Source of the DNA: Chara braunii
Lineage: Eukaryota; Streptophyta; Charophyceae; Charales; Characeae
DNA length: 52,879 bases
Assembly: GCA_003427395.1 (NCBI GenBank)
Contig: BFEA01000639.1
Coordinates: 739,650-792,528 of the forward strand
Direction of reading: 5' to 3'
In this document: positions 51,273 to 52,879 of the stretch, piece by piece
How positions within the stretch are numbered: the stretch's first letter is position 1
How the letters are laid out: every line of letters starts with the position of its first letter
Translations under genes and position numbers: made by a program
The notes under the pieces: generated by a model
What the model was told of the DNA's origin: nothing
Databases searched by the model: none
The model's input: only the letters and a program-made list of their open reading frames with translations

Positions 51273-51496
51273 GCGCATGGACACCGGCAGGGCGTTAGAA
51301 TGACGCACGGCTGGACACATACTCCCCTGGGCTGACGCATGGTATTATTACAGACACTGCCTGCGCACCACCCAGGGGACCAGTCCATGGGTGTTGTATG
51401 CTCGTCTAGACTTCACGTTGGTTGCTTGCTGTTGTTGGCTTTGGTCGCTCTGATGCTCTCCCCCAGTCTACACATTCCACACATTCGATTCACTTC

Positions 51497-51563
51497 CTGT
51501 GGTAATGCATATGGTAGAACCCTCCAGTTTCATGCTGGAGGTCACAGGTTCGAGATTCACATA
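51497..51563 (+). tRNA. second tRNA-like sequence, degenerate
   Basis: GGTAATGCATATGGTAGAAC resembles a D arm. CTCCAGTTTCATGCTGGAG is a perfect anticodon-like hairpin with 7-nt loop TTTCATG, and GGTCACAGGTTCGAGATTC resembles variable loop plus T arm. The T stem does not pair and no acceptor stem is evident, so it is a pseudogene or retroposon part. A (CA)n run follows at 51558-51584. Confidence 0.5.
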
Positions 51564-51584
51564 CACACACACACACACACACAC
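51558..51584. repeat. (CA)n microsatellite
   Basis: ACATACACACACACACACAC, ACACA, directly behind the tRNA-like sequence. Confidence 0.92.
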
Positions 51585-51963
51585 ATGTTAGACCCTACCC
51601 AAGATACTGACTACAGGTATAACCACGATAGGCCATCGGAGGGATGAGGCTGGGGGCTAGTGGAAGGACGGATGTTGGCCAACCACCTACTGAGTCTGTA
51701 GTCTGTCCCTCTGACCCCTATACGAAGTACCTAGCCGATGACCGGATTCTGCTGATAGGTGGGAGACAGTCTCTACTGAGGATAGAGCACGTAGGCATGG
51801 GGTGCTTTGGGGGGGAAGGAGCCTCAGCCAATGATCGGGGTTCTGGAGGAGGGCTGTCTATTCGTTGGCAGTAGACTAAGCGCGCATAGGGTCGCCCCTC
51901 CGCTGCGTCGAGGCAAGGTGTTTCTAGGGCTCCTATGCATAATACCTACACATGGCTTACACA

Positions 51964-52055
51964 GACTGGTAGAGGTGATAAGAGCACCTCTCACTGGTAT
52001 TCACTTCGCAGATGCTCCATGGTGGGGAGCAGCGTCTGCTACGGGTCCACACACA
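51964..52055 (-). mobile_element. short retroposon S piece with hairpin
   Basis: AGAGGTGATAAGAGCACCTC (51972 onward) forms a clean hairpin, followed by GCTCCATGGTGGGGAGCAGC, GTCTGCTACGGGTCC, a shortened version of both tail modules. No T tract precedes it. ACTGGTA occurs directly on both sides of the hairpin (51966 and 51994). Confidence 0.65.
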
Positions 52056-52309
52056 TTACAAAAAACGCATACACATAGCCTGCGGGCACATACCTACAAT
52101 ACCGGACATCACACAGACATAAAAAACCGTAGGGCTAAGAGGAGGTCACAAGCAACTAATAATAGGTGTCTCGATGATAAGAGAGGGCATGAGTTACTAG
52201 TCTGTCTACTTAGGGGCTAATAGGTGATTGCTTGAGCCTGGCGTCCGAAGTTCCCGTGCGACGAGGTTCGTTCGACTATGCTTCCACCAGGGCTGGGTCA
52301 CTAGCCCTG

Positions 52310-52585
52310 GTGCCTGTCACTACTGTTCGGTCCAAGTTCCCCTCGATAGTAGGGTAATGATCCTGAGTGCTGGTTACACTGGGGTAGGATAGTAGGAATA
52401 GGGGATGCGCTAGGAGTATTGACGTAAGAATGGGATAAGAAGGTATTGACGTAAGAATGGGATAAGAAGGTAGCCCGTCTCTTCAGGGCAATCATGGCTG
52501 ACAGCTTCCGGCGATAAATGTGAGCCTGGTAACTGGCCTCTACAACACCCTGGACTTTATACAAAAGAAAAGAAAAAAAAGCAAT
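52310..52585 (+). mobile_element. retroposon family G, copy 3
   Basis: Matches 38460-38725 (TGTTCGGTCC, GATCCTGAGTG, GGTAGGATAGTAGGAATAGG, CCTCTACAACACCCTGGACT, TTATACAAAAGAAAAG). It has an internal direct repeat of TATTGACGTAAGAATGGGAT, AAGAAGG (52419 and 52445, period 26). Confidence 0.75.
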
Positions 52586-52748
52586 AATAATAACAGGACC
52601 CCTGGTGGAGATGGCTGCATTGCAATCAATTAGTGGGGTCCAGCATCTCAATTACATAACATGACTCTGTACTGAGCAAGCAGAACCCATGAGCAGCATT
52701 GATTGCCCTCAGGTACGGAATTAACTGCCCAACGCCCATCAAAACTGT

Positions 52749-52751
52749 AAT

Positions 52752-52798
<47 letters not shown>

Positions 52799-52822
52799 TT
52801 TTTTGTTGTTGTTGTTGTTGTT
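52749..52822. repeat. (TTTA)n and (GTT)n microsatellites
   Basis: About 13 TTTA units (52749-52801) followed by TTTTTTG and five to six GTT units (52805-52822). Confidence 0.95.
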
Positions 52823-52879
52823 ATACTTGATCTGTAATCAATTTAGTTAAACAGTCAAGCTCACCTAAAAAAAAAAAAA

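Noticed and set aside
51497-51563. Functional tRNA with UCA anticodon (suppressor or selenocysteine)
   Set aside because: The anticodon-like hairpin is perfect, but the T stem and acceptor stem do not pair.

Overview
The window reads as intergenic nuclear DNA from a large, repeat-rich eukaryotic genome of the plant lineage. I see no intact host protein gene. Evidence for a plant lineage: every LINE copy is of the plant L1 type (AP endonuclease, reverse transcriptase and a C-terminal zf-RVT zinc-binding module), hAT-like non-autonomous DNA elements with 8-bp target duplications occur, and one 156-bp piece encodes a plastid-type EF-Tu segment. A streptophyte alga would fit, but that is a guess; the species cannot be named from the sequence alone.

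Layout. 1-3.8 kb: simple repeats and one copy of a dispersed repeat carrying an (ATG)n tract. 3.9-8.1 kb: two broken antisense LINE fragments (A and E) with a short retroposon between them. 8.4-12.6 kb: a 1.3-kb dispersed repeat, several poly(A)-tailed short retroposons, foldback elements and a MITE. 13.0-29.0 kb: one nest. An old minus-strand L1 (LINE C) is interrupted by a plus-strand L1 (LINE B, flanked by a perfect 17-bp target duplication), by a short retroposon and by four hAT-like elements, one inside another; LINE B itself carries a foldback element. 29.4 kb: plastid EF-Tu relic. 30.6-44 kb: a MITE, the second copy of the (ATG)n repeat, a 37-bp minisatellite, small tandem duplications, a long hairpin, several very short retro-insertions and short retroposons. 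44.2-46.1 kb: the 3' part of a fourth LINE (D). 46.5-52.9 kb: second copy of the 1.3-kb repeat, more foldback elements, a 0.7-kb terminal-inverted-repeat element, two tRNA-like sequences and microsatellites.

How the parts relate. LINE B and LINE C both end in the same 3' tail (a GGGACGCTGGACCC module, then a CCACCAATAGATGGAGC module, then poly(A)). The short retroposons scattered through the window carry this same tail, so the L1 machinery probably mobilised them or they are extreme 5' truncations of it. The same machinery probably left the insertions that are almost pure poly(A) but still flanked by target duplications.

Most unusual observations: (1) four neighbouring hAT-like elements share AT-rich core sequence and termini, but each carries its own GC-rich subterminal motif; (2) the short-retroposon family has a hairpin around GATAAGAGCA whose flanking stem changes sequence while staying paired in most copies; (3) there are poly(A)-only insertions with target duplications, one with an uninterrupted paralogous site a few hundred bases away.
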